In this document: positions 56,152-64,000 of the stretch, one piece after another | Numbering within the stretch: position 1 is the stretch's first letter | Layout: each line of letters starts with the position of its first letter | NCBI GenBank assembly: GCA_029265715.1 | Contig: JAJUGZ010000001.1 | Location: 62,001 to 126,000 of the forward strand | Direction of reading: 5' to 3' | Source of the DNA: Bacteroidota bacterium | GTDB taxonomy: Bacteria > Bacteroidota > Bacteroidia > Bacteroidales > Prolixibacteraceae | Length of the DNA stretch: 64,000 nt | Translations under genes and position numbers: made by a program | Notes under the pieces: model-generated | The model's database searches: none | What the model saw: only the letters and a program-made list of their open reading frames with translations | Told to the model about the DNA's origin: nothing

Positions 56152-57474
56152 ATGAATGTACAACGAATCGCGTCGTTATGGATGTTTTTATTCCTGATCA
56201 TCAACCTGTACGCACAAAAAGACTATGTCCCGGCTCCTGAAAACCTGAAAAACCGGGAATGGTTTCAGGATGCCAAATTTGGATTGTTTATCCATTGGGG
56301 GGTTTACAGCGAATTAGCAGGCGGAGGCGACTACGGCATTGCCGAATGGATCATGAACCAGAAAAAAATTCCGGTCAAACTGTACGAGAAACTCCCCACA
56401 TTTTTCAATCCAACTCAATTCGACCCAAAAGAATGGGTCAGCATGGTAAAAAACGCCGGGATGAAATACATTGTCATTACCAGCAAACACCACGATGGGT
56501 TTGCCATGTACGGATCGAAAGTGAGCAACTACAATGTAGTTGACCGCACTCCATACGGGAAAGATGTGATCAAAATGCTGAAAGATGAATGCGACCGTCA
56601 GGGTATTAAATTGTTTTTTTACCATTCTCAACTCGACTGGCACCATCCCGATTATTTTCCGCGCGGAAATACCGGACAAGGTTATACCGGGCGTCCTGAA
56701 TCGGGAGACTGGAACAAGTACCTCGACTACATGAATGCGCAGCTTACCGAGTTACTGACCAATTACGGCGAGGTTGGCGGTATCTGGTTCGACGGTATGT
56801 GGGATAAATGGGACGCTCCCTGGCGCCTGGATGAAACCTATGCCCTCATTCACAAACTTCAACCCGGAGCATTAATTGGTAGCAACCACCATAAAGCACC
56901 GTTCCCCGGCGAAGACTTCCAAATGTTTGAACGCGACCTCCCGGGCGAAAACACCATGGGCTTCAACCAAACCGGAACCATTTCGGAACTACCGCTCGAA
57001 ATGTGTGAAACGATGAACGGCTCGTGGGGATTTAACCTGATCGACCAAGACTACAAATCGAGCAAACAATTGATCCAAACCATGGTTAAGGCTGCCGGAT
57101 ACGGCGCCAATTTTCTGCTGAACACGGGTCCCATGCCAAACGGAAAAATCCAGCCGGAAAATGTCGACACACTAATGATCATGGGCAAATGGATGAACAA
57201 GTACGGAGAAACAATTTACGGTACACGGCGCGGGCCAATCAAACCAACCACCTGGGGAGCCACAACTCAGAAAGACAATAAAGTCTGGATCCACGTGCTC
57301 GACTGCAAAGACGATTATCTGTTTATCGGCAAACTTCCAAAGAAAATAAAATCGGCAGTTTTTTTTGACGATCGTTCAAAAGTATCATTTAAAGAAACCG
57401 AGTATGGGACCATCTTGAATTTGCCAGCAATCAAAAAACAAAAAGTTGACACCATTATTGAAATCGAATTGTAA
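56152..57474 (+). CDS. GH29 alpha-L-fucosidase, secreted
   Basis: A 440-residue exported GH29 alpha-L-fucosidase. A signal peptide (SLWMFLFLIINLYAQ) is followed by the family N-terminus WFQDAKFGLFIHWGVYS, ITSKHHDGFAMYGSKVS, and the nucleophile region GGIWFDGMWDKW, with Asp214 as the catalytic nucleophile by family comparison. ETMNGSWGFNLIDQDYKS and NFLLNTGPMPNGKIQP follow. The acid/base cannot be fixed without alignment. It lacks the long C-terminal extensions of some members. It is monocistronic, with its own promoter and terminator, and outside the PUL, so it may serve other fucosylated glycans. Confidence 0.95.
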   Translation: MNVQRIASLWMFLFLIINLYAQKDYVPAPENLKNREWFQDAKFGLFIHWGVYSELAGGGDYGIAEWIMNQKKIPVKLYEKLPTFFNPTQFDPKEWVSMVKNAGMKYIVITSKHHDGFAMYGSKVSNYNVVDRTPYGKDVIKMLKDECDRQGIKLFFYHSQLDWHHPDYFPRGNTGQGYTGRPESGDWNKYLDYMNAQLTELLTNYGEVGGIWFDGMWDKWDAPWRLDETYALIHKLQPGALIGSNHHKAPFPGEDFQMFERDLPGENTMGFNQTGTISELPLEMCETMNGSWGFNLIDQDYKSSKQLIQTMVKAAGYGANFLLNTGPMPNGKIQPENVDTLMIMGKWMNKYGETIYGTRRGPIKPTTWGATTQKDNKVWIHVLDCKDDYLFIGKLPKKIKSAVFFDDRSKVSFKETEYGTILNLPAIKKQKVDTIIEIEL

Positions 57475-57503
57475 CCAACTCCCGTAAAATATTGAAAGGA
57501 CAG

Positions 57504-57531
57504 GCGCCATTTTGGGAACCCGAAATGGCGC
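57504..57531 (+). terminator. Intrinsic terminator of the GH29 gene
   Basis: GCGCCATTT (57504-57512) pairs perfectly with AAATGGCGC (57523-57531), with GGG/CCC in the loop, followed by TCTTTTTTAT. It begins 29 bp past the stop. Confidence 0.9.
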
Positions 57532-57553
57532 TCTTTTTTATGATTTTGTTTCA

Positions 57554-57580
57554 TTGAACTTTAAAATTCTTCTATCTTTC
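57554..57580 (+). promoter_or_regulatory. Promoter of the serine-hydrolase-like gene
   Basis: TTG (57554-57556) and TATCTTTC (57573-57580, one base off TAnnTTTG) are 16 bp apart. They lie 33 bp before the ATG at 57614. Confidence 0.5.
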
Positions 57581-57613
57581 GACCCCTGATTCTAAATCAC
57601 TAATTTTTACCTT

Positions 57614-58723
57614 ATGAAAAATTTAAGTTTAGGACTCGTACTGATCCTGCTCTTAAGCACATTCTACTCGTGCCGCCATCATAAACTCAACGAAGGCGTT
57701 ATCCGAAAAACCAAATACAAAGAGAGTATCAAAAAAGCTTATCAGGACCTGGGAGTCTTTTGCGTTACCAATTTTATCCCCGGAATGGCAGTCTGTGTTT
57801 CCATCGACAACGAAATTGTCTGGGCCGATGGTTTTGGATTGGCCAATAAAGAATTAAATGCTCCGGCAACTCCCCTGACCAAATTCAGGATCGGAGATGT
57901 TTCGCAGGTCATTACAGCGCTAACCGCAGCCAAGATGGCCGAAGAAAAACGCATCGACATTGACAAACCCATTTCAACATACATCCCGGAAATGGCCGGG
58001 AAAGATACGATTACCATCCGGCAGCTGGCCGCACATTCCGCAGGTATCCGCGAAGAAATGGACCCTGACCGGAATGGGCTCATCAACACCTCGCTGACAA
58101 AAGGGATTGAACGCTTTATCAACGACCCGCTACTGTATAAACCGGGGGCATATACCTTAAAAACAGGGCTTGGGTTCGACCTGATTGGCCGGGCGATGGA
58201 AAACGCAGACAATAATTCGTTCTACAAAATTGTTAAAAGTACGTTGCTCGACACACTACACCTGGATGGCATTGCGCTCGATTATACCCCGGCCATTATT
58301 GAAAACCGCAGTGCCTGCTACGATCGCGACATGGTGGCCCGGGTTGTAAATGCTACAACTCGCAACTTCTCGTACCGTGAACCATCGATGGGTTATATTG
58401 CTTCGGTTACCGATTTGACCAAACTTGGCAATTTACTGCTTCAGCCAGGATTTTTTAAACAAGAAACGCTTGATTTGTTCTTCACACCATTCAAGCTCGA
58501 AGGAAATGTCGATTCTAACCAGGGATTTGGCTTTCTTCTCGGGAAAGATAGCGAGAACCATCCGTTCTACGGGCAACTCGGGAACATCACAGGTGGCAGT
58601 GCCATCCTGATTATTTTTCCTGAAAAGAAAATGGTAATTGCCATGGCTTCCAACCTGAGCATGGATTCTGGAGAATTACCCATTCTGAACGTCGCCAAAA
58701 CATTTATGGATAATATGAAGTAA
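57614..58723 (+). CDS. Class-C beta-lactamase-fold lipoprotein lacking the SxxK catalytic pair
   Basis: A 369-residue lipoprotein (LVLILLLSTFYSC, Cys20) with the beta-lactamase class C/DD-peptidase fold. FVTNFIPGMAVCVSIDNE-type opening sequence, DGFGLANKELNAPATPLTKF, and IDKPISTYIPEM fit the family. The usual F-R-I-G-S-x-S-K active site reads FRIGDVSQVITA: Asp95 replaces the nucleophile Ser and Gln98 replaces the base Lys. The YxN motif is RSACYDRDM and the KTG/HxG region is GQLGNITGGS, also altered. I infer a non-catalytic protein, perhaps binding peptidoglycan or peptides. Length and frame are intact, so it is not an obvious pseudogene. Confidence 0.82.
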   Translation: MKNLSLGLVLILLLSTFYSCRHHKLNEGVIRKTKYKESIKKAYQDLGVFCVTNFIPGMAVCVSIDNEIVWADGFGLANKELNAPATPLTKFRIGDVSQVITALTAAKMAEEKRIDIDKPISTYIPEMAGKDTITIRQLAAHSAGIREEMDPDRNGLINTSLTKGIERFINDPLLYKPGAYTLKTGLGFDLIGRAMENADNNSFYKIVKSTLLDTLHLDGIALDYTPAIIENRSACYDRDMVARVVNATTRNFSYREPSMGYIASVTDLTKLGNLLLQPGFFKQETLDLFFTPFKLEGNVDSNQGFGFLLGKDSENHPFYGQLGNITGGSAILIIFPEKKMVIAMASNLSMDSGELPILNVAKTFMDNMK

Positions 58724-58736
58724 GTATCAGCAAATG

Positions 58737-58867
58737 AAGAGACTATCTCAAAAGTGCGATGCCATGGGCCCATCGCCATTGCGAGCGAGTAATCTGTATT
58801 TCAACAGATTAATTCAGTTGTACCTCCTTCACAACAACGTTACAACTGACTGTTGAGGCAGTCTCTT
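58737..58867. repeat. 131-bp element with 15-bp inverted ends and three internal hairpins
   Basis: AAGAGACTATCTCAA (58737-58751) and TTGAGGCAGTCTCTT (58853-58867) are inverted ends matching at 13 of 15 positions, one more being a G-T pair. Inside, three hairpins follow in order: GCGATG/CATCGC (58756-58776), TAATCTGT/ACAGATTA (58790-58811), and TCAGTTGTA/TACAACTGA (58814-58849). The whole can fold as a closed four-way junction. The right end runs into TTATTTTTTT, so it may also terminate the upstream gene. A MITE-like element or a structured RNA are both possible. Confidence 0.8.
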
Positions 58868-58878
58868 TTATTTTTTTA

Positions 58879-59061
58879 TCACCATCCATAAACAAATCTT
58901 CTTTCAGGACCCGCATGAGCGAAAGTGCATATCTTCAGGTCCGGCCTCCTATAAAAATTGGCATACGGATCGGTTAGCCGCGAAGCGAGGCACTTCTCCA
59001 AAATGGTTTTTGATGACTCCTCCTGACTACAGAAGGCCGAACTCCCATTATTTTTACTCAT
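58879..59061 (-). CDS. Small ORF overlapping the permease stop, status uncertain
   Basis: A 60-codon frame starting at ATG 59061 inside ATGAGTAA, where the permease stops, so translation could be coupled. The predicted protein is MSKNNGSSAFCSQEESSKTI and then CLASRLTDPYANFYRRPDLK. It has no membrane segment, and I recognise no family. The gap it lies in has no other gene. It may be a chance frame. Confidence 0.25.
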   Translation of the reverse strand: MSKNNGSSAFCSQEESSKTILEKCLASRLTDPYANFYRRPDLKICTFAHAGPERRFVYGW

Positions 59062-62000
59062 TCCGCAATGTGCCGACCAAATCCTTCTGCAATGCCGACC
59101 AGACAGCCACCAAAGTACAAATGGCCCCACTAAGGATAACCAAGAGCGGGATTACCCACAACCAGTTCCATAAACCAGCATAAAGCGGCGAAAAGAGGGT
59201 TGGCAGGCCACTCAAAAAGGCCGGGATCAAGCCGATTAAAACAGCAACAGCAACCACCAGTAGTTTTTCTCCCACGACCAACCGGTATATTTTCGTTTTT
59301 GAAAAACCAACCGACTGCAACAACGCGAACTGCGGAACCTGCTCAAATGTGGTCCTGAAAATCAAAACCCCAAGCCCGATTGTGCCAATCAGCAATCCGA
59401 GGGCGCCCAGCATCAGGAAAATGTTCAGGTACGTATTTTCGACCTGATAGAACGATAATAACCGATCGGTGCTGCGGACAACTTCGGGCCCATAATTCCG
59501 CAAACTTTCGGCCAACTCTCCAGCCGAAATTGTCTCCGGCGCATCAACCAAAAAAAGCTCCGACCCGCTCACCGACGGAAAATTCTGATTGAAAAATCGG
59601 GCATCAATCAACACATTCCCCTGAAATACGGAATTGGCCAAGCCGCCAATCAGCTTTATTTTCAGGTCGTCGCCCTGCTCGTTTTTATAGACCAGCGTAT
59701 CCCCTACTTTCTTGCCCAGCCCCCACTGGATGACCGTTTGGTCGGCAATACCCGGTATCACGCCATCGGATAGTTCTTTGCTCAGGCTTTGCCACGGATG
59801 TTCGGCATCCAGATCGACCGAGCGGGTTGCAAACGTAAAAGCTTGGCGCCGGTCAAAATCGTCCGGGTTGAAACCAATCAGGCGGGGCCGCGAAATCCGG
59901 TTCAGGTTCAAACAACTGGCATCGTCGCCCGGCTGAACACTGAATTGCACAACGTGTACGGAATCGGGCAAGCCTGTTTCATTACGGCCTTCGGGAGTAT
60001 TCAGGTCGAAAAGCACCGGAAGCGTCGTCTCGATAAACCAGGGATAACCGCCGGTTCCGGATGAGGGCAAACCGGCATTTCGGGTCAGGTCCTTGCGGTA
60101 AAGACCGGTTGAAACAACCAGGAAAACCCCAACCGACAGAAATGCGGCGGTCATCACATTCCGGCGACGCTCGCCAGCCACCCGTTTCAGGAAAAATAAC
60201 TTCGAAGAAAATGCCATAGTTGCTGAGTGCCGGGCCAACTTCCGGAGCACTGAATCCAGCAAAAACAACAAACCCGGCAGCAAACCGAACCCACTCATGA
60301 AAAACAAATCCGGATTAATCTCGTCGCTCCCCAGTCCGTTAACCAGCAACAAAACCACAGAGCCTGCAGCCAACAAAATTCCGGTAATTGTTTGCCATTT
60401 GCCGGTCCTTTTTCCCTCCGGAACAAAAGACTTCTGAAGAACAATTTTTTGCTGCTTCAGAAACTTACTCAACACGATCCAAACAGTTAATATTGAGATA
60501 AAAACGATAGAAAATGCGCCAATCAGCAATGAACTAAATTGAATATTGATGTGGACAATCGATGTTTGAACGATGCTTGTCCAAATGGTATTGATCGCCG
60601 ATAAAATGAGTTTGTTGTACCCAATCGCAAACGGCATCCCCAGTAAAACTCCGAGGAGAACATACACCAACGATTCTTTCACCAACATGTTCCTGACTTG
60701 CTTTGGCGTGAAACCCATGGCCAGCAAGGTAGCGGATTCAGCCTGCCGGTAGTTCAGAAAAAGTTTGAACAACAGGAAACTGAGCAAAACGGCAGCAAAC
60801 AACACAAAAAAGCTCAGCCCGATGAAAAGCTGGCCAAAATCGACACTGTGCGAAGCCGCGTCTAAGCCGTTTTGACGAACATCGGTCACCTGAAAACCGA
60901 CCATTTCCGGATTCATCGAAGCCATCAGTTTTTCGGATAATTCTTTGCCACGCAAGCCCGGAAACCGGATGGCCGTTGCCTGTCCGAAACGGTTGCCCCA
61001 TAACTTTTGCGCAATCGCCAGCGATACAAACGCTTTCGGGGTGCCTTTGTAGTGGTTCCAGTAAGCTTCGTCGGTCGGACGGATCTTCGACAGGTCGACA
61101 GGCACGCCTGTTTCCCAATCGCTGCAATGCCCGGCATCAGACAGGCCCGGAATATCGGGCATCAGGTTTTGATCGGCATACAGACCTTTGATCGGTTCAA
61201 TCCGCTGAACCACAAATACGGTATCACGTTGTTTCAGGCGACGCAACGGCCCCACCTCGAAATAAGATACCCGGACGCTGTCGCCCACGTTAACCTTCAA
61301 ATCATCAGCAAGCCACTGATTAACAACCATCTGATTGCCGGAAAGCAAGGTATCAGTCGATACAAACGAATACGGACATGCCTGATCGCCAAACCTGAAT
61401 TCGTTGGCAAAATAGCTCATCACCGGCCAGCTTCCGGAGAAACTGGACAGCACGTATTTTTCAAGTTCCGGCTCGATGAATACACGATCGGAAACAACTT
61501 CGGTATAATTCAAATCCTGATTTTCACGAATCCGGAGATTTGCATCATCGGTTGACCAGCAGGCTTGCAGCATTTTATTAATCTCGCCGGATGTTGAATT
61601 ACCATCGAGCAACACCACGTTGGCTTTGGCATCCAGCCCCAATTGATTGTTGAGCCATTCCGCATTCAAAAACACATTGCGCGGCGCCGTTTGATTGTTT
61701 TGCAGGTTGAAATTGCCCAATTCCGGAGCGCTCAAAATCCGGGAAATCCTGACGCGAAACGAAACACCGGACCCATCGGCCGCAACAAACGGTGTATTGG
61801 CCGGGAAAGCGCTCAGTTTGTTGACCCGAAGCAGAATTTCGTCACCCACTTTTACCCGGGCCAGTTTGGCCAGTTGCTCGTTAATGGCAGCTTCGCCAAC
61901 AGCAGGGACCCAACCAAGATCAGCTTCAGCAAAATTTAAAACCAGACTATCAACACCCCAAACCGCCAACTGATTAACCCGCAGTTGCCCCCCATCAACG

Positions 62001-62284
62001 ACGGCTACCCCATTGGCCCGCAAAAGAGCCGCTGTTCTTTCGCCAGAAACCCGGGCAAGATCAGTTGCCAGTTGTTTTCTGAAAATACGTTCGCCAGCCG
62101 TGATCACCCGGCTTGTTTTGCCCAAGCGTTCAATCGTAATTTGCTGCAGGCTGTACCGCACCGAGTCGCCAACAATCAGGGCGCCGGTCAGGATAGCTGC
62201 ACTGAGCGCAATGCCCAACACCAGTGTCAGGTTCAGGCGCCGGTAATGCCAGACTGTTTTCAGTATGTATCGGGAAATAGACAT
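59054..62284 (-). CDS. ABC transporter permease with two FtsX-type domains
   Basis: A 1076-residue inner-membrane permease. One N-terminal membrane segment (LTLVLGIALSAAILTGALIV) is followed by a large periplasmic domain (~residues 45-490), then a cluster of membrane segments (LFIGLSFFVLFAAVLLSFLL; LVYVLLGVLLGMPFAIGYNK), a second membrane anchor (VMTAAFLSVGVFLVVSTGLY), another periplasmic part, and the final FtsX domain (YLNIFLMLGALGLLIGTIGL; IPLLVILSGAICTLVAVWS). This is the LolCE/MacB-like type VII layout in one chain, with two FtsX halves fused. It works with the ATPase 3 bp upstream. The cargo is unknown; lipoprotein release or export are candidates. Confidence 0.88.
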   Translation of the reverse strand: MSISRYILKTVWHYRRLNLTLVLGIALSAAILTGALIVGDSVRYSLQQITIERLGKTSRVITAGERIFRKQLATDLARVSGERTAALLRANGVAVVDGGQLRVNQLAVWGVDSLVLNFAEADLGWVPAVGEAAINEQLAKLARVKVGDEILLRVNKLSAFPANTPFVAADGSGVSFRVRISRILSAPELGNFNLQNNQTAPRNVFLNAEWLNNQLGLDAKANVVLLDGNSTSGEINKMLQACWSTDDANLRIRENQDLNYTEVVSDRVFIEPELEKYVLSSFSGSWPVMSYFANEFRFGDQACPYSFVSTDTLLSGNQMVVNQWLADDLKVNVGDSVRVSYFEVGPLRRLKQRDTVFVVQRIEPIKGLYADQNLMPDIPGLSDAGHCSDWETGVPVDLSKIRPTDEAYWNHYKGTPKAFVSLAIAQKLWGNRFGQATAIRFPGLRGKELSEKLMASMNPEMVGFQVTDVRQNGLDAASHSVDFGQLFIGLSFFVLFAAVLLSFLLFKLFLNYRQAESATLLAMGFTPKQVRNMLVKESLVYVLLGVLLGMPFAIGYNKLILSAINTIWTSIVQTSIVHINIQFSSLLIGAFSIVFISILTVWIVLSKFLKQQKIVLQKSFVPEGKRTGKWQTITGILLAAGSVVLLLVNGLGSDEINPDLFFMSGFGLLPGLLFLLDSVLRKLARHSATMAFSSKLFFLKRVAGERRRNVMTAAFLSVGVFLVVSTGLYRKDLTRNAGLPSSGTGGYPWFIETTLPVLFDLNTPEGRNETGLPDSVHVVQFSVQPGDDASCLNLNRISRPRLIGFNPDDFDRRQAFTFATRSVDLDAEHPWQSLSKELSDGVIPGIADQTVIQWGLGKKVGDTLVYKNEQGDDLKIKLIGGLANSVFQGNVLIDARFFNQNFPSVSGSELFLVDAPETISAGELAESLRNYGPEVVRSTDRLLSFYQVENTYLNIFLMLGALGLLIGTIGLGVLIFRTTFEQVPQFALLQSVGFSKTKIYRLVVGEKLLVVAVAVLIGLIPAFLSGLPTLFSPLYAGLWNWLWVIPLLVILSGAICTLVAVWSALQKDLVGTLRNE

Positions 62285-62287
62285 AAC

Positions 62288-62965
62288 TTAGTGCCGGATT
62301 AGTTTTCCATCGACCAACTCGTAGACACACTGCATTTTGCGCGCCAATTCAGAAGAATGTGTGACAGTAATCAGAGCGATACCTTCTTCGCGATTGAGTT
62401 CGACCAGTAAATCGGCCAACTGTGAGGCGGTATGCGCATCGAGCGCACCGGTTGGCTCGTCGGCCAAGAGAAGCGAAGGTCTGTTTACCAGGGCACGCAC
62501 CACGGCAGCCCGCTGACATTCACCTCCGGAAAGTTGCGAAGGTTTCTGATACATAACCTTCGAAAGCCCGACCCGTTCGATCAATGTTTTTGCCCGCCTG
62601 ATGGTTTCTGCACCCTGAAGGTTTTTATCCGTCAGCGTTGGCACCAGCACATTTTCCCACAGGGAAAATTGCGGCAACAGGTGGTGCAACTGAAACACAA
62701 ACCCGATTTTCAGGTTACGAAAAGCAGCCAGCCCAGTATCGGGAACTTTTAACAAATCGCGGCCCTCAAAAATAATTTTCCCGGAATCCGGACGATCGAG
62801 CGCCCCAATCAAATTGAGCAAGGTCGTTTTTCCGGAACCTGACGGCCCGACAATGGCAAGGCTTTCACCCGGCTGTACGTCAAGATCTAATTCATCGAGA
62901 ATGACCCGCGGGTGTTGTTCCCCGGAAGGATATGATTTACTGATCCGATCGAGTTGAAGAATCAT
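62288..62965 (-). CDS. ABC transporter ATP-binding protein, LolD/MacB-like
   Basis: A 225-residue ATPase. The chosen ATG at 62965 (MILQLDRISKSYPSGEQ) fits the family. Walker A is GPSGSGKTTLLNLIG, the Q-loop FVFQLHHLLPQFS, the signature LSGGECQRAAVVRAL, Walker B LLLADEPTGALD, and the switch His TVTHSSEL. The spacing and the FQ-HHLLP-type Q-loop place it with LolD/MacB ATPases. It is 3 bp upstream of the two-FtsX permease and forms a two-gene operon with it. The terminator hairpin of the preceding gene sits upstream, so this pair probably has a separate promoter. Confidence 0.95.
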   Translation of the reverse strand: MILQLDRISKSYPSGEQHPRVILDELDLDVQPGESLAIVGPSGSGKTTLLNLIGALDRPDSGKIIFEGRDLLKVPDTGLAAFRNLKIGFVFQLHHLLPQFSLWENVLVPTLTDKNLQGAETIRRAKTLIERVGLSKVMYQKPSQLSGGECQRAAVVRALVNRPSLLLADEPTGALDAHTASQLADLLVELNREEGIALITVTHSSELARKMQCVYELVDGKLIRH

Positions 62966-63029
62966 GATGCTTGGGTTGAGTTTATTAGGGCAACAAGTTA
63001 CTGTTTTATCCGGTTGCAACAAAAAACAA

Positions 63030-63054
63030 GCGCCCTGCCATAGGTGCAGGGCGC
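63030..63054 (-). terminator. Intrinsic terminator after the sigma-factor operon
   Basis: GCGCCCTGC and GCAGGGCGC pair perfectly over 9 bp with loop of seven. On the minus strand TTGTTTTTTG follows. It lies 30 bp past the stop of the 63084-63518 gene. Confidence 0.9.
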
Positions 63055-63083
63055 CCGCCTAAAATTTTCCAATCTATATTTTC

Positions 63084-63518
63084 TTAACCTTCCTGAACCT
63101 TCCGGCTTCGTCCCAATAATTGATCCAGGGTCCAAAGCGCAAAAGCTGCCAGGAAAATAATAAAGACTTCTTTCGGGATCGCGGTAAAATATCCGAGTAA
63201 CGAACGCCCAACCTGGCTGACCTTTTCTGCGCCTTCGGCCGCTTGCGGGTTATTCAGGAATGAGAGCAAGCTTTGTCCGCTGTCTGTTTCCCCGGCTTGC
63301 CCCATCGAAAGAAACACGATGAACCCCACAAAAATCGCAGCCAAAGCAATCCACATCGGCCTGCTGATTACAGGCTTGTAATCGTGCAGCAATGGTTTTG
63401 GCGTGAGGGCAGCTTCGGTTTGTATGCGCTGCATCACGCTCAGCGTAAACCTATCCGAAGGCGAATCAGGTTTGACCCGTTTCATCAGGTTTTCAAAATT
63501 GCGGTCTATCTGTTTCAT
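63084..63518 (-). CDS. Small membrane protein encoded with an ECF sigma factor
   Basis: A 144-residue protein with a charged cytoplasmic N-terminus (NFENLMKRVKPDSPSDRF), a membrane segment at about 55-72 (MWIALAAIFVGFIVFLSM), a ~30-residue loop, and a second segment at about 116-134 (EVFIIFLAAFALWTLDQLLG). Its ATG overlaps the sigma-factor stop by four bases, so translation is coupled. That arrangement is typical of membrane anti-sigma factors, and I infer such a role. No zinc-binding HxxxCxxC motif is present, so it is not of the ZAS type. I recognise no named family. Confidence 0.6.
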   Translation of the reverse strand: MKQIDRNFENLMKRVKPDSPSDRFTLSVMQRIQTEAALTPKPLLHDYKPVISRPMWIALAAIFVGFIVFLSMGQAGETDSGQSLLSFLNNPQAAEGAEKVSQVGRSLLGYFTAIPKEVFIIFLAAFALWTLDQLLGRSRKVQEG

Positions 63519-64000
63519 AACAAGTTGTATATTTCTTCTTTTAATGTTTCCTGCAAAATACTGTACACTTTTTTCCGGGCGCGGTGAATTTTTATTTTCA
63601 CATTGCTGACTGTCAAATCGGTTATGGCGCTGATTTCGTCCATCGACTGGTTTTCGTAATAATACAAAGTCAGCAAAACCTGATCGTCTTCGGGCAGTTG
63701 CCCCAATGCCAAAGTCAGGTAACGATCCTGATCTTCTTTTTTATTGGCGCTAAAATAATCATATATATTTCGTTCATCTTCATCCGACATTTTTTGATCC
63801 TCGATCGAAGCAAAGGTAATGCGGCGTTTTCGCAACTCAGAGATACATCCGTTGTATGTTATACTGTAAAGCCATGTAGAAAATTTCGACTTCGACTGGT
63901 ACGAATCCAGCTTCTGGTAGGCTTTTACAAACGTATCCTGCGCCACCTCCTCGGCATCCATTGAATTTTTCATCAGCTTCAGGGCTAATGAATATACCAT
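63515..64000 (-). CDS. ECF RNA polymerase sigma factor (N-terminus beyond the window)
   Basis: At least 161 residues of an ECF sigma factor. The frame continues past the window edge; the Met at 64000 is probably internal, as region 2 begins just there (MVYSLALKLMKNSMDAEEVA, DTFVKAYQKLDSYQ, KFSTWLYSITYNGCISEL). Region 4 is LGQLPEDDQVLLTLYYYENQ, then DEISAITDLTVSNVKIKIHR. It overlaps the start of the downstream two-membrane-segment protein. Its target promoters cannot be told from here. Confidence 0.9.
   Translation of the reverse strand: MVYSLALKLMKNSMDAEEVAQDTFVKAYQKLDSYQSKSKFSTWLYSITYNGCISELRKRRITFASIEDQKMSDEDERNIYDYFSANKKEDQDRYLTLALGQLPEDDQVLLTLYYYENQSMDEISAITDLTVSNVKIKIHRARKKVYSILQETLKEEIYNLL

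Overview
The window looks like a Bacteroidota chromosome, probably of the Marinilabiliales/Prolixibacteraceae type. The evidence is two SusC/SusD pairs with an ECF sigma and FecR anti-sigma pair, surface-type lipoproteins, promoters of the TTTG...TAnnTTTG kind, mostly weak Shine-Dalgarno sites, and a conserved core of ftsK-lolA, yidC, pyrG, asnA, trmD and GTP-dependent pckG. The genus is an inference.

Region 1 (1-35484, all minus strand) is one large polysaccharide utilisation locus (PUL). In the direction of transcription it holds an ECF sigma factor, a FecR anti-sigma factor, SusC with an STN signalling domain, SusD, a second SusC without STN, a second SusD with an extra inserted domain, two putative surface glycan-binding lipoproteins, a terminator, and then a train of secreted or lipoprotein enzymes: GH78, two GH20 paralogues, a six-hairpin glycosidase, GH78, GH127, a DUF5722 protein, a GH71/99-like protein with a CBM9-like tail, and a GH106 cut by the window start. 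Three rhamnosidase-type enzymes and two beta-hexosaminidases suggest a rhamnose- and N-acetylhexosamine-containing glycan (inference). Outer-membrane import should induce its own locus: SusC-STN signals to FecR, which releases the sigma factor. Three features stand out: a domain shared between the second SusD and the DUF5722 protein, a family of structured intergenic repeats inside the locus, and a YARHG-domain gene remnant.

Region 2 (35500-53562) is mostly housekeeping: tRNA-Arg(UCU) with its terminator, asnA and a divergent MFS transporter, an M49 dipeptidyl-peptidase III with a pentapeptide zinc motif, a small SNase-fold nuclease, yidC, pyrG, a DUF349 protein, hsp20, trmD, pckG, and the ftsK-lolA pair. 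Many genes end at clear hairpin terminators, given as separate features.

Region 3 (53563-58870) carries a short 14-bp-unit repeat, an arcC-arcB pair (carbamate kinase and catabolic-type ornithine carbamoyltransferase) without arcA, a solitary GH29 alpha-L-fucosidase, and a class-C beta-lactamase-like lipoprotein that has lost its SxxK catalytic pair. Directly after it lies a 131-bp element that can fold into a closing stem with three hairpins.

Region 4 (58870-64000, minus strand) holds an ABC exporter-type permease and ATPase, a small two-membrane-segment protein, and an ECF sigma factor cut by the window end. No CRISPR array, intact transposase, phage or plasmid replication gene was seen. 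Family names come from recognising motifs by eye; no database search was run.
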